Assembly: GCA_961205875.1 (NCBI GenBank)
Contig: OY540812.1
Span: 6,572,001-6,636,000 of the forward strand
DNA from: Sialis fuliginosa
Lineage: Eukaryota > Arthropoda > Insecta > Megaloptera > Sialidae
Length of the DNA stretch: 64,000 bases
Direction: 5' to 3'
How positions within the stretch are numbered: position 1 is the first letter of the stretch; each line of letters opens with the position of its first letter. The translations under genes and the position numbers were made by a program. Below are positions 1 to 12,928 of this stretch, in pieces. The notes below the pieces were generated by a model. The model saw nothing but the letters and a program-made list of their open reading frames with translations. It was not told the origin of the DNA and made no database searches.

Positions 1-2405
1 TATATTGTCAGATTTCGGTTTTATATAAACACACGCTGTTTTATGTCATGTGTTCTTCTTTTGTTTCTTCTTTTTATACATCTCAACTCGAGAAATAAAT
101 ACAATGCAATATAAAATAATATAAAACACTTTTTTTTTAATACATTAATTAACTCGGAGAACCTTAACATAATACAGTTGTTAGGTTCTCAAAAATTCCG
201 TGTTATACGAAACAAATAAGGAGATTAGGTTACAAAAATTAACTAAAACTACACTATTTTTTTTTATATTTAATAATAAAATATATGTTTAATCTATTAC
301 AAAAATTTTTCTTCCTAGTCACTGCTAAATAACATTGAACAAGAGCATCTTCTCTATGGCAAAATATATTTATTTTCAGATCTATATCTTCTATAGCATC
401 TTAAATTCTATTCTCTACATTTCCCCCTGCTCAATGCAAAAGGGTAATGTGTTAACCAGTCTATATAAATACCTATATTTCTTTGCGCTATGTTAGAGCC
501 TAAACAGCTGAACCGATTTTCATGAAACAAACGTTTCATTTGTTTCGTGAGAAATCTTTATAAATTTCTTGTTGCGAAACTAATTGTAAAAACATTGCAT
601 TTGTGAAGTTCTCTCTTAAATTTTACACTTTTTTCAGTGCAATTTTTTGCATTTATTAGGACTTCAATAGGCATGATGCCAGTAACAAAATATCACTGAA
701 ATTATGATTTTAAATAATGAAATAGGTTAAAAAGATTCTAAAAAATGTATTTATTTTTATATTAAAAGCGAAACGTTAGCGATTGAACAAGGATTTATTA
801 TTGTTGACAAGAAGTTTTTACATAGGCGTGACGTCAAAAATGCGCCATGACAGCATTTTGGCGTCAAATTCAAAATTAGTTTTAAAAGAGTCAATTTTTG
901 TGATTAAACCTTTATTTTCTGCAGAATTTTTTTTTGGAAATAGGATACAGTAAGATCATCATACAATAGTTTTTAAAAATTAGACATAATGCCTATTCGA
1001 CTAAATTTATACCTTCCTATATGATCTTTAAGGTCAAATTTTGAATTTTAGCGTTCTCAAACCGTGGTATGGAAATTCCCTGTTTCAATACATAAATAAC
1101 CTAAATCCTTCTTTAAACACCTTAATGATGAGAACTAAGTAAATACTTATATTTTAACTTCGCATAAATGTTTTAATTCACATTATTATTAATAATTAAA
1201 ACAATCATATTTATACTATAATACACATTCCCTTTAAATACGTGATACCAAAATAGATCCTGAACTAATGAAATTAATTATTAATACATATTATAAAACA
1301 ATTTCAGTACGATTTTGTGAATTTTGAGGTTCTAAATAACTCATGATCACTTTGAATTAGCATTATACATACCTAATCACATCTAGAATAAAGTACACGT
1401 GTTTATAATCAATAGTAACAAAATGACAATGTAGATTAATCCTTCTAATTAAACCGGTTACCCTAACGAGGGTTGATGTTATGCAGATAATACTGTTAAA
1501 TTACAAATTAGCTGCTAATTGTGTCTAACATTTACATAATATGTGTATGTACTGCATTAAATTGCTGTATGTAGTTACTGTATAAATTAAAAATATTATA
1601 ATCATAAATGGTGATAACTTCATCCAATCACTCAAATGTGTAAACATTTTTTTTTAGTACATCATCAAAATGGTTTCCCCAAAAATGATTTATGATATAG
1701 AAAGTACGGTTTAAAATCTTCCCGTTTCTTAAAATATATATACATTACAGGATGATTTACAACGAATGTAAAACAATAACAATAGATCAAGGATGTTATT
1801 TTAATCAAAAACAATATGACCGGAAGCTACAGCCCCCCCCCCCCCCCCAAATTACTAGTTTTTATTTAATATCTGGAGAACCCATTGTGAAAAAGTTACA
1901 AAATGTATCGATTTTTGATATCAATCGATATTTATTTATTACAAGGATGTATGGGGTAGATAAAAAAATAACATAAGAATTGAAGGTCTCGGTTACCCCA
2001 TACACCCCTGTTTTTAGGACTTAAACTCTCTCAAGAAGAATTTCCAGACACATATTCATGTGAAGTTTATTGTTTAAAATAACATTATCGATCCACTGTT
2101 AAATTTTTTTTAGAACAAATACAAACACATATATCGATTAACCATACATTGCACAAACTTATATGTTTTAATTTTTGGCAATATTACAACAAACTACTTT
2201 ATTTTAACATTTCAATAATAAGAAAATATCAAACGTTATAACTTTTCAAAATAACATTAAATTAAATAATACAATTGTCTATCAACTCAAAGAGAATTTC
2301 TTAAAATCTTTTTAAATTCTTTCGAAGCTGTAATTACATTTTTACATAGTCAATTACATGCAGATATCTTTTTCTAGCAAACTACGCATTACAAAGAATG
2401 ATTAT
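1..2405. other. AT-rich intergenic DNA, no gene seen
   Basis: No convincing exon or complete transposon could be delimited here. The stretch is AT-rich with many homopolymer runs, including 16 consecutive C at 1833-1848. A diverged retroposon-like piece around 480-560 contains an 'aaccgattttcatgaaa' phrase that is common in insect LINE/SINE tails. The only open frame over 60 codons spans the poly-C run and resembles no protein family. This DNA lies upstream of Wnt10, on the side where Wnt6 would be expected beyond the window. Confidence 0.6.
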
Positions 2406-2933
2406 AAATACCTCTATTGGATCAGAGGGGTTGAGAACCGTCCGGAATGTCGCAGGGGACTGATCAAAATCAAAAGCCTAATTGTGGCGACGTTCAGTTC
2501 TCGTTAAAAAAAGGGGTGCACAAGGCTTATCATTTACGTTTGATCAAAGTGAAATATCGTATTTAGGTATATCAGGGGATGACATGAAATAGGGTTCACT
2601 GATATATCCACAAATTTTTTGATAATAGATTTTTTTAAGTAAGTGGTATGATTTGTTTTGTAATTAAAAATTATTTTTAATTACTGGATATTTTATTGTT
2701 AGTACAATTACTGATCTAATGTATCTAAATCCTTATTTGATCGTGAAAATTAACAGAAAATGTCATTAAATATATTATATTTATATTAAATCTCAAAAAA
2801 TATATTCATTTTTAGGAGGACTATGATTCTTTATAAAATGGCTATTTCCGGGTGAAGACCATAAACAGAGACAGCAGCAATGTGCCAAGTATGGCAAAAA
2901 ATTGAGTATACACACATACACGGATCTTGTAAT

Positions 2934-3117
2934 ATTCCAGGGGGTCTCGCGACCGTCATGGGCGGCTACTGTGGGGGCTGCGCGGAGGGGACAATCGGGG
3001 GGGTCCGTGTTCTACACGCCCCATTAGACAGGCCGCCCAGCCGCTCTCCGTACCCCGCGCACGTAGCATTCCCCTCTCTCTCGCCCAGGTGCGAATGTCT
3101 GTATCTTCACAGATCAT
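2934..3117. promoter_or_regulatory. Isolated GC-rich island upstream of Wnt10
   Basis: About 180 bp of visibly GC-rich, CpG-containing sequence sits in otherwise AT-rich DNA, roughly 2.7 kb before the Wnt10 start codon. A 98-codon + frame crosses it, but the peptide is Gly/Pro/Cys-rich with no recognisable domain, and I treat it as chance. The contrast in base composition suggests selection, for example an enhancer, a distal promoter or a non-coding exon. Nothing in the sequence decides between these. Confidence 0.3.
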
Positions 3118-4455
3118 GTGTATTGTTTAGTGTTTTCAGCTCATGTTCAAATTTATTAAAAATGTGTCGCAGTTAATTTTATTCCGCGTGTTTTAATTTA
3201 TAGCTTATATGTTAGTTATTTATCATACAGTGATTGAGTGTGTATGTGATGCATTTTTGTGTTTTTTTGGTTTGTGCAGAATTGGATTTGTGTTAGAAAA
3301 ATACAGGTCTTTTTAAATGCCATTTTATTAGATGCATTATGCTCTTTTCTTATAAAGATTTTTTTTTTATATTTAAATTTACAAATAAAATTATTTTAAC
3401 AATTTTAATATTAAATAAAAAAAGCATAGTGCTACCAACAGAATAAAATTAAAGTTCTATAGCTACAGGATCTTTATATAAAATATTTTGAAAGGAATTT
3501 GATTAAAATCGCGTATTCATATTTTTCATTTATTGTAAAACGCTATACATACATAGGTAGGAAAAATGTCTAAATCTATACATTTTAAAATTCATATTAT
3601 AGTTTCAATAAATGCTTAACTATAGATACATAATACAACATGACATAAACTGATATACATATATCCAGTTCCAATTATATATGTATGTGTTAGAGGTAAG
3701 ATTTTAAACATGCACAACGAGTTCGTATAAATAAAATAAACTGTATTTAAATCACATTTTGAATTTATAATTGTGAGAAAAGGTGCAGTGGTGTATCAAC
3801 ATATATCGCACGCTTTGTTAATAATTATTACTTTTATACGAACAACAATAACTAATTTTAAATAATCAGAAATACTGAATTGGAATTTGACGCGCCTTCA
3901 CCAAGAACCAAGTACTCCTAATTCACCCTTGTTTTCATGCTCAGACGATTTGAAATAAGGTTTGATACACAATGCAAAGATTCAATAAACAACAATGGTT
4001 TTCATAGTAATGTCAATTATAAATTGTGATGGTATTAAACTATTTACTCTTTTTGTTGCAAGATAATGTTTACTTCACACTTATTTTAGATAGGGAATAA
4101 CACTTTTTAATCGTGTAATTTAGTAGAAAATTGTACATTTATTATACCTACTTGTTTAATAGTTTAAGAAAATATTAAAACAAGTTTATATCAATTTTAT
4201 TACAAGTTTACAACCATGTATTATGATAAATTTAATATTTTTCAAAAATAATATTTTATTAAGCTGAAATAATAATTGTAATTAATAATACATCATAAAA
4301 AGTTCGATTAAATTTTTCTACCCCTTAAAATTCGACTAATCAAAAGTCTGCTGTTCACTTCTAACTATTTCAGAATCGATTTACATAAAAAAAAATTATG
4401 GTCTTGAAAAACTTCTTTTATCCTGAAATTCATCAATAATATCAGTAGTTTAGTA
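3118..4455. other. AT-rich intergenic DNA, nothing recognised
   Basis: Very AT-rich sequence between the GC island and a foldback transposon. No exon, RNA gene or bounded transposon was found. Confidence 0.6.
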
Positions 4456-4989
4456 TCTATATATTAGGGTGTATTTTTATTTTATTTTTAATTCTTTTTT
4501 CTCGGTCCCATTGGGCGAGTCTTTTTCCCATTTAATTAATATGGGAAAAATGAAATTTATACTTATGCGTGAATAGCTCGTTGAATTTTTTTTTTAATTT
4601 CTCACAGCAACATTTTGTAGAGAATTAAATTTTCTACAAAAAAGATCCGGAGTGCTCAATTCATAGATCCAGTATTATTAGAGATATGTTCGTTTAAACA
4701 TTATCATAAAAAGTAAAAACCATTTTTTATGATAATGTTTAAACAAACATATCTTTAAAATTACTGGATTTATGAATTGAGCACTTAATTCTCTACAAAA
4801 TATTGCTGTGAGAAATCAACGAGCTATTCGCGCGTAAGTAAAAAATTCATTTTTCCCATGTTAATCAAATGGGAAAAAGACTCGGTTTGCGCCGTTCAAA
4901 AGTATGAAATTTTGGAAGAATTTTCTTTAGATCCAAAGCTAAAAGATAGGCCAATGGGATCGAGAAAAAAAAACACCCTAATCTATATA
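4456..4989. mobile_element. Foldback DNA transposon with TTAGGGTG ends and 8-bp duplication
   Basis: The element proper is 4464-4981. It begins TTAGGGTGT and ends with the reverse complement ACACCCTAA. It is flanked on both sides by the same 8 bp, TCTATATA (4456-4463 and 4982-4989). Most of its length folds back: the left arm (about 4490-4710) and the right arm (about 4722-4975) pair, sharing blocks such as CTCGRTCCCATTGG, the ATGGGAAAAA palindromes and GTTTAAACATTATCATAAAA. The right arm carries about 65 extra bases (4888-4950). It has no coding capacity. The 8-bp duplication fits hAT- or P-type transposition; the superfamily is inferred only from this. Confidence 0.85.
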
Positions 4990-5220
4990 CCTACCTGCAC
5001 TATTTAAAAATATTTAAATATTAATAATAAACATAAGCACTGAAAATATCTTTGAATTTTTTAAAATAAATTAAAACTCAAATATTTTCATATCCATTCA
5101 AATTCGTTTTAAATAAGCTCTACTATACCACTTAAAAAATCGCGACAAGCACTCGATTTACATATAAAAAAATAGATTAAACATGAAAAATCGAGTAGCA
5201 TCATCATCCTCTGAGGCCTG

Positions 5221-5861
5221 AGTTAATCAATTCACGACGACGCGCGACTCTCAAAGATCACAAGGTAATTAGTGGCACATCCCACCCCCAGAGTGCGCTC
5301 TTTGTCGGCGTCGCTCCACCCCCTGCAGTAGCACCCCCAACATACATACACACACACAGACATATACGTCGTGAGTCCGTCGACAGTGATGTTGTTAGTT
5401 AGAACCAGTTACTCATCGGTTGTGACTGTCCATCAGAGTTATTACGATCATCTCTTTCTATATTTACACGCACGTACTCGCACGCACACGCATCAACGTT
5501 TTTTTTTTGTTATTGTTGTCAGTATAATCGGAGGATTAATTTTTTTTTAATACAAAATTGTGTGAATTTTTTGTGTGGTTATAATTTAATAATTAATTAA
5601 TGATTTTTTGTTTAAATTAAAGTATAAATAAATATGCAATATGAATACAAATAAACATTTTTTACGATCAATTTGAATCGATTATTTACGTGTTATGCAT
5701 AAACAATATAAATAATTCTAAAACAATAAAATGTAAAGGGTTTATGGAAGTGACAGTGAAATGTATTTAACAAGAAATATAATTATTAATACTCGGACGA
5801 TATCGCGAACATCAGTGAAAAAATAAGTAATATTAATGGTGAAGCCAATGATGAATACAGG
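5221..5861 (+). promoter_or_regulatory. Wnt10: Probable Wnt10 promoter and 5' UTR
   Basis: Sequence before the Wnt10 start changes from AT-rich to GC-richer between about 5221 and 5480 (CpG-containing, with ACAC runs near 5347), then returns to AT-rich up to the start codon. That pattern fits a promoter plus leader. No clear TATA box or exact transcription start can be fixed by eye. The leader contains an upstream open frame that overlaps the main start (separate entry). Confidence 0.45.
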
Positions 5862-5868
5862 ATGCTGA
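5836..5868 (+). promoter_or_regulatory. Upstream ORF overlapping the Wnt10 start
   Basis: Three ATGs at 5836, 5848 and 5851 share one frame that ends at TGA 5866-5868. The Wnt10 ATG begins at 5862 in a different frame, so the short frame (10 codons) terminates just inside the Wnt10 coding sequence. Ribosomes starting at any of the three would pass the Wnt10 start. Overlapping upstream frames usually lower translation of the main frame. Whether the mRNA includes 5836 depends on the unmapped transcription start. Confidence 0.5.
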
Positions 5869-5929
5869 TGAAACGTTGGGCTCTGATCATCTCTGCCGTT
5901 GTGCTGTTCCTCTACGATCTAGTATTCTG
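5862..5929 (+). CDS. Wnt10: Wnt10 coding exon 1 (signal peptide)
   Basis: This exon encodes the N-terminal secretion signal of the Wnt10 ligand, which enters the secretory pathway and signals through Frizzled/LRP receptors. The frame starts at ATG 5862 (a second in-frame ATG is at 5868). It reads a basic MLMKR followed by the hydrophobic core WALIISAVVLFLYDLVF. It ends with TG before a GTAATT donor at 5930. The two leftover bases plus the first C of the exon at 32247 make a Cys codon, so phases match across the 26-kb intron. A signal-peptide exon separated by a long intron is usual for Wnt genes. The assignment to this gene rests on the phase match and signal character; cDNA support is lacking. 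The four exons total 1167 nt, or 388 residues plus stop. Confidence 0.75.
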
Positions 5930-6233
5930 GTAATTATCTACTTTTAATTAATCCGCATTTAGTTATTTTTTTATCTATTCATTATTATGTGTCATGTACT
6001 TAATTAAGAATCATACCACATCAGGGATAGATACATGTATTTACAAAGATTGACAGGTGTTCATAGTGATTTTGGTCCATAAAGCTGAAAGAAATTAAAT
6101 ATGACAAACTTCGGAAAGTCACTAAAATCCTGAGTACAAAATATTACCCTTAAATGTTCTAAAAATTAAACTATTTTATACAGAAGGTTTTACATCGCTG
6201 TATCAAATATTTCATTTATTCTTCAGTGAGATA

Positions 6234-6771
6234 AGGTACTGGCACCAGTTTTGGCCGATATAAGAGTAAGATCAACTCATGTTACTAATGAAATAAGTAA
6301 CTCTTTATTTAATCAATTTAATTACTTAAGTCCGCAAATATAGTTTGTTTTTTTAAATTATAGCCTTTTATTTTGTTTATGTTTTTTCTTCAGTAATGAA
6401 TAAAGTAAAACCAGTAATGAACAGGTAGTGATGGACACTTGCTAATGATTACAAAATGATAAGTACTATATGACACAAAAGATATAAAAGAAAGAATTGT
6501 CAAATTTGAAACATTGTAAAGTATTTTCTATGATAATATAATAATTAATAAATAAATTATAGGTACTAATAATTAGTTTAAATGTCCACCATTTTGCACC
6601 TATTGGACGATTGTCATCAAATCACGCTGTAAGACAGTTAAATGTATGTACATACATAGATTAATATTCAGAAATACTAATAATCAAATATCAACAAATA
6701 TTTCTAATTCAGTACATTTAGATTAAAAATAGCCATTACTGGGGTCATATCCAAGACTGGTGCCAATGCCT
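6234..6771. mobile_element. Family A MITE, copy 1
   Basis: About 540 bp bounded by inverted ends AGGTACTGGCACCAGT and ACTGGTGCCAATGCCT, with TA on each side. It is closely similar end to end to copies at 8373-8909 and 21646-22201 and to a damaged copy at 47183. Shared internal landmarks include 'gtccgcaaatatagtttgtt', 'aaaccagtaatga' and 'aatgtccaccattttg'. There is no coding capacity. TA duplications suggest mobilisation by a Tc1/mariner-type or similar transposase. Confidence 0.8.
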
Positions 6772-7825
6772 TATTATGTTATTCATATATACTATCATGT
6801 CTTATGCGATCTACTAGATATTTTTTTATCTCAAATAACCCTCAGCTTCGCCACCGATTGTCCCAATATGACTTATATGCAAACTGTAGACTGCATATTA
6901 GTGCATATGGCAAGTTTGCTAGTTTAATAACTGTAGAATCAATTTATGTATGATTTATGTCATACTTTGATAGATTTTCATTATAATTTTGTATAATTAC
7001 TTCAATTATGATAAATTAACATATTCGATATATTCTAATAAAACTGCATTATTCCATAATGAGTATTAATTTTTGAAATTAAATCTTCTACAATGTCACA
7101 AATTATAATTATTACTATATCAAAATGTCAAATATAATAACATGTTATTACGTAAATATTTGATAATAAATTACGTTCAATATTGTATGAAAATCACTAA
7201 ATTAATACCATTTATTATTTACTTATCATTTATCTTTACAAAAACCTAATTTTATTAGTTCTATACACCATTAATCAATCTAAATTAAGGAGATTTTCTA
7301 ATCCTAATATTTTCTTAAAACTCCAAGGACTTTCCTTTCTAAACATAAGAAAAATAAAAAACCAAAATTTTATTATTATTTCCAAACATAACATAAAAGC
7401 AAGGTCTTGCCAACATAATTAATGATTGTATAATTATTTACAAGTGTCATTAAGATATTTAACAATTTGTTTTTAATTTGTGTTGGCGTTGATAGTCTAG
7501 TTAAATTTGAATACATGTAGATTTATTGTTGTATTAATATTCAAAAATAAGTGTGGGAAATAAATAATAAGAATAAAAATAGTTCTTCAGTTTTATATAT
7601 GTAATTGAATCTTTTTGAAGATTTTGTGACGGGGGTTTAATTACCACGACCTCATTGTATAATAAAATAAATCATATTCTGACTTTCTAGACATACATAT
7701 TATTAAATCTTTTGAAATACTTTATACTCTAAAAAAGCAGATAAATATTAAAATGTCAAAAAATATGAGCATATATATAGACACTAGACTGCATGTCGTC
7801 AAGTGAAATTATATTTCCGACAGTT

Positions 7826-7862
7826 GGTGTGTGTGTATGTGTGTGTGTGTGTGTGTATGTGT
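7826..7862. repeat. GT microsatellite
   Basis: Interrupted (GT)n tract of about 37 bp, broken by two GTATGT units. Confidence 0.9.
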
Positions 7863-8037
7863 GCTCAACGCCCTAACCATGCTTCACCACGACGTATCGA
7901 GTGTTTGCTCTTGGACCTAGGTGGCTTTGTCTCAACCACTGAATACTTCCTTTGAGGATTATGTGCCTATGTTCATGTGCATCCATGCACCATTCAAATT
8001 TCATCTCTCTGCGGGTGACACAGTCTATACATTATTT

Positions 8038-8065
8038 TGATTATTTTGACCGGCCGGTGTCAAAA
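8038..8065. repeat. Near-perfect short palindrome
   Basis: A 28-bp inverted repeat centred on CCGGCCGG, with arms ATTTTGACC and GGTGTCAAAAT. It follows a stretch (7860-8035) of moderate GC content with no recognised feature. It may be a relic end of a transposon. Confidence 0.6.
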
Positions 8066-8372
8066 TATGGATGCAATTTATTTTTTTTTCAAAATATGCG
8101 TACTCTAAAATGAAAATATAGAAATGTATATTCATATGTTATATTACTTATATTATATTTATTCATCAGTAAATTAAATTAATACATTAAGGGAACATAC
8201 AAGCATACAAACAAATGTACGTGCCAAATGCATAACATCTTGCTCGACTACCAGATACAAATATGTATTTGTCTTTTTGTAGACTTCGTGTAATTTAAGC
8301 TATATTTTTTTAAATTTATTAAGAATCGCTCAGCAAAAATCAATTTGTTTTAAAAATTCTTTATTATATATA

Positions 8373-8909
8373 AGGTACTGGCACCAGTTATGCCCACTAC
8401 GGGCTTTTTTTTTAATTCTCATGAACTCATGTTATTAATATAAAACAAGTTACTCTTTACTTAATCAATTTAATTACCAAAATCCGCAAATATAGTTTGT
8501 TTTTTAAATTACACCCTTTTATTTTGTTTATGTTTTTTCTCGAGTAATGGGTAAAGTAAAACCAGTAATGAGCACGTAGTGATGGACACTTGCTAATGAT
8601 TACAAAATGGTAAGTACTACGACACAAAACATATAAAAGAAAGAATCATCAAATTTAATACAATGTAAAGCAGTTGCTATGATAATATAATAATTATTAA
8701 ATAAATTATACTAATAATTAGTTCAAATGTCCACCATTTTGACACATATTGACTGATTGTCATCGAATCACGCTATAAGACAATTGTATGTATATAGATT
8801 AATATTCAGAAATGGTAATAATCAAATATCAACAAATATTTATAATTCAGTACATTTAACTAAAAAATAGCCATTACTGGGCTCATATCCAAGACGGGTG
8901 CCAGTGTCT
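8373..8909. mobile_element. Family A MITE, copy 2
   Basis: Second copy of the 0.54-kb element. It starts AGGTACTGGCACCAGT and ends GGGTGCCAGTGTCT, flanked by TA/TATA. It aligns along its whole length with the copy 1.6 kb upstream in the same orientation, with scattered substitutions. Confidence 0.8.
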
Positions 8910-11900
8910 TATATAAGTGAGTAAGTTGAGTGAGATACAATAAATACTTATATATGTTAAACAATAGTAAAATATAAAATACAATTCCAGATGATGATTC
9001 TAGCTTTGATTTGATTAATATATTCTCTCGCAATCAATTTAAATGAAACAATTTTTAACAAAGATTAATCAGACAAGTATACAAACCAATCTTTAACTAA
9101 TTGATGTATTTTCTGGTTGTATATAGATTCAAATATATAATTTATTTATTTTGGACAATGCGTCATTAAAGTAATTAATCTATCTGCTTTATGATGTATA
9201 ATACAGTTTTCAAATCAGCTCTTATTGATTTAAAGCTATATTTGTGTCTGTAAGCATGTTATGAAATGTAGCAATTAATATATTAAATTAATTATCATTT
9301 TAAAATCTGCTTATTAGTATTACTATCAATAGCATAAAATTTAGATTATGAAGATACGTATACAAGTGAAAATAAGGTAATTTTGAACATAGGTTTCTCA
9401 GGGACTTGAACCGGAATTTTTTTAATGGTTCGAGTTTGGGTTTAGCATAGTAAAAACTATTTATGTTCAAAAACCCTTATATTTTTAGGGTTCAGATTCG
9501 GGTTCAAGTTTGTAATTGAAATAAAATGATTTTGTTAGAAAAAATATAATTAACAAATAAAAAATTTTCTGAAGAAGAAAAAAACATTAATCGTGTTTAA
9601 AATATAGCTAGAAAAACGGCAAAAAATAAAATTACATTTTTAAAATTGATATCTCTACTTTTCAGATATTTTTTGCAAATTGAAATGTAATTCAGTTATA
9701 GAATTTAAAAAAAAAAGAAAAAAATATGTAAATTTTACTAGTAGACACATTATACCATAAATTTAAAACAGATTTCCAATTTGTACATTTTAAATCATTG
9801 AAGAAAATAATAAAAAATTTAAAACAATTTATTGAACCTTTTAAAAATATATGGTTACCGGTTAACCATGAAATGGTTCGGATTCAGATTCAGGTTAAAA
9901 AATTTAAAATAAAAAAAACCCCATAAAATCCGAGTTATATTGAACACTCTTATATAGGTATATCAATTAAAATCTACTCATTTTAATAACAATAATCAAA
10001 AAATTAAAAAGCACAGCCATCAAATCTAAAATAAACAACAAACTACCGGACTCAGAATCTACGTCAATCTGTCAATGTAACCTGCTTATTTATGTCGAAC
10101 CCGGTATCGACTACATTAGTGTCTGATGAACTTTAGCACTTACAACAGGTATACACTATGGGAAAACTTTCCAATTCGGATTCCCAAATCGGCTTCTGAC
10201 TCAAACAGTAGCTGCGCTATGAAAATATGACACCGTCATATGTGTAAATTACAAAAACCATTGGCGGTTCTCGGAATATAAAATAGATGGGTTTTGTTTT
10301 TTAGGTTTTTGCGGTTCTTTTACATAACAACGACGCTTATCTTGTGTTCATCTCGTATTGATTTCAATGATCACTGACTCGTCTCGCTTTATCATCTGTC
10401 CGTCTATCCTTCCATAAAATAATTCATAAATTAAATAAGCCAGTTATAATCAAAACTATGAACCCTAGACATAAATTTAAACGTATCTCTTAAAGAGTAG
10501 AACTTGGCACTATTTTTTCAACTTAAAAATGACGTCATCAAGAGCCTCAAAACAGTCATTCATATACCCCCCCTCCAAATAGGTATTAGCATAAAAAATC
10601 TGAAAAATATATGGTAGCATATACATACTAATTTCAATTTTTGGAGAAATTGAGAAAAACTAACATATGCTTTTTATCTTAAAATTAAATTAAAATTTAG
10701 GTAACCACGTATACACAGTGGGTACTTACTTATATAACCTTAATAGCATAGACCAATTTTTTAAACTGATATTTTATTTTATTTTATTTGAGAAAAAAAT
10801 AATAAATATATTATTTTGTAGTAAAATTTCTGCACAATAATTTATTACTCAAACATTTTAATAGTAAGAACGCCACTGGACAAAACACCGATAAAGGAAT
10901 TTTGTACAAAACTCCCAACAGAGCAACAAACATTTTTGTTTCATTCAAGATATGTTAATCTCAAGTTAAAATCGCGATATATGTAGACACATATATTTAT
11001 CTAGTAGGTAGAACCAGTGACAATATTATAAAATATATTTTAATGTCTTGTAGTGTCGTACAAATAGTCACTTCTGATTAATTGAAATAGAAATAAATAT
11101 TTTGTTAAACTGTTTTACTTCTATGTATATTTTGTATATACATAAAAATTTTACAATCCCTTTGTAATTCTACTTATAATTCTTGACTTCTGGTTATAAA
11201 CCACGTCTTTAATATAATATTCGCATTCTTGAATATATGACATAACTTAAATTCAATCTCTATGAATGTTCGTTTGTATGTAGCTTATAGACTCGGAAAT
11301 TACTGAACCGATTTCAATGCGATTTTCATCAATAGTTAAATAATTTTTCTGTGCAGTATCGTGGTTATTAATATTTTATAAAAATCTAAGATTTAACATC
11401 AAAAGACTAAAAAAATCTTTATCAAGTCGTGTTTTGTTTCCATGATATCACAGCATACAACTGTTATTTAGGTATATATACAGAATTTTATAATTTACGG
11501 TTTCTCTTTCAAATATTTTGTCGAACAAATAGATGATTTTTGACACATGCTAACAATTAAATATATTGATTGAAAATTGTAATATAAAGAAACATTTCAC
11601 TTCCAAAATCAATTTTGAAAGCTTCAACGGATCATGATAAATTTTTAACCAAATCAAATGACGACTTTTGTAAATTATAGTTTCCTCTTCAATTTGAGTT
11701 AGTTGCTATCAATACAAAAATCACATTTTTAACTTTGTATGTTTAAAACCATAGGGAATAAATTATCGTAAAAAATCCGAAGGCAAATTTGGAAAGCTGA
11801 AACTTTTTTCTTTGTAACTCGGACAAAAATGGTCCTACAGATATACAAAAAAAAATAGATTTGGTCAGTGGGGGCTCTCAAAAAGGGTCAGCGAGCATAA

Positions 11901-12483
11901 TTCTTCTTCAGCACTCAAAAATAATCCGGTTATTAATACAAATAAATATTCATAAATTAATATTGAATAGATACCAAATACCATAAAATATTTATCGATA
12001 GAGAAAACACAAAATTATCAATTTAATAAATAGTTATTTCTTTCAATTATATTCTGAGATAGAAATAGCATTATAACATCAGAATATTTTCAATCCTTTG
12101 TTCCACGCAAACATACATCTAACTGTTCTACATATGATTATTATCGCTACAAGGATCCGAGACCATCCTTCCTCCAAACAGTAGAGTATCACACGGGTAA
12201 CTGTGACCCAAACCTGCGTGTCTCAATAAAACCACGTCCTGGCCAGCGACATCTATTGCCGTCAAACGTCGTCACATCTATCGTGCATCATCAGTTATCT
12301 ATGTGTCACTCTATTTAGTGAGCCGACATTAGACTATACAGCTCCAGGTAACTATCTCTAGCATGGAATGATTTTAAAACAAACAATATAAATAAGGCTA
12401 TCAAAAAGATCCCAAATTTGTAAAAAAAATATCACATTATGACTTATGACAAAATAAATATGTTTAAATCTGTAATAAACTAT

Positions 12484-12616
12484 CTTGGCTTCTGGGTGTA
12501 AGCAGCGTCGGTTTGGTCGTATTATCGGCTAACGTTTCGTCACACATTGTAGTGAACATCTTTAAAAGTGCACTTTAATACGACCAAACTGACGCAGCTT
12601 ACAGCCAGAAGCCAAG
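12484..12616. repeat. Hairpin-forming retroposon-type repeat
   Basis: Arms of about 38 bp begin CTTGGCTTCTGGGTGTAAGC and return as GCTTACAGCCAGAAGCCAAG around a 55-bp centre containing 'ctaacgtttcgtcaca'. Part of the arm recurs at 14106-14142 ('ggatcttggtttgtacccagaagccaagatc'). It is a dispersed repeat of unknown class. Confidence 0.65.
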
Positions 12617-12928
12617 ATCCATATCAAGATCATATTTATTAAAATAAATATGTTAGTTTTAAAATACAATTAGCTCTATCTGTCATTGAAATAAGAATTC
12701 TGTAAAAAAAATTCAGTTCGCGATAATGTACAAGTCGTGCAGATACAAACAAAATTATGGATGCTTTGATAAAGTCTGTGCAAATAATGTTCCAAAATAG
12801 TATGAATGGATCGTCCAATTTCCTAAAGACTAACAATAAGACTAAATCAAAGATAACAATCGTATCATCAAACTGTTTGTTAGATTACTTTATAAATAAT
12901 AGCCCTTTTAGAAATTTCAATTCGATCA

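Noticed and set aside
1752..1976. 74-codon + frame near 1.8 kb
   Set aside because: Crosses a 16-C homopolymer (a run of prolines) and has no domain or splice context.
2880..3176. 98-codon + frame across the GC island
   Set aside because: No recognisable domain, low-complexity Gly/Pro/Cys composition, and it trails into AT-rich DNA without splice support.
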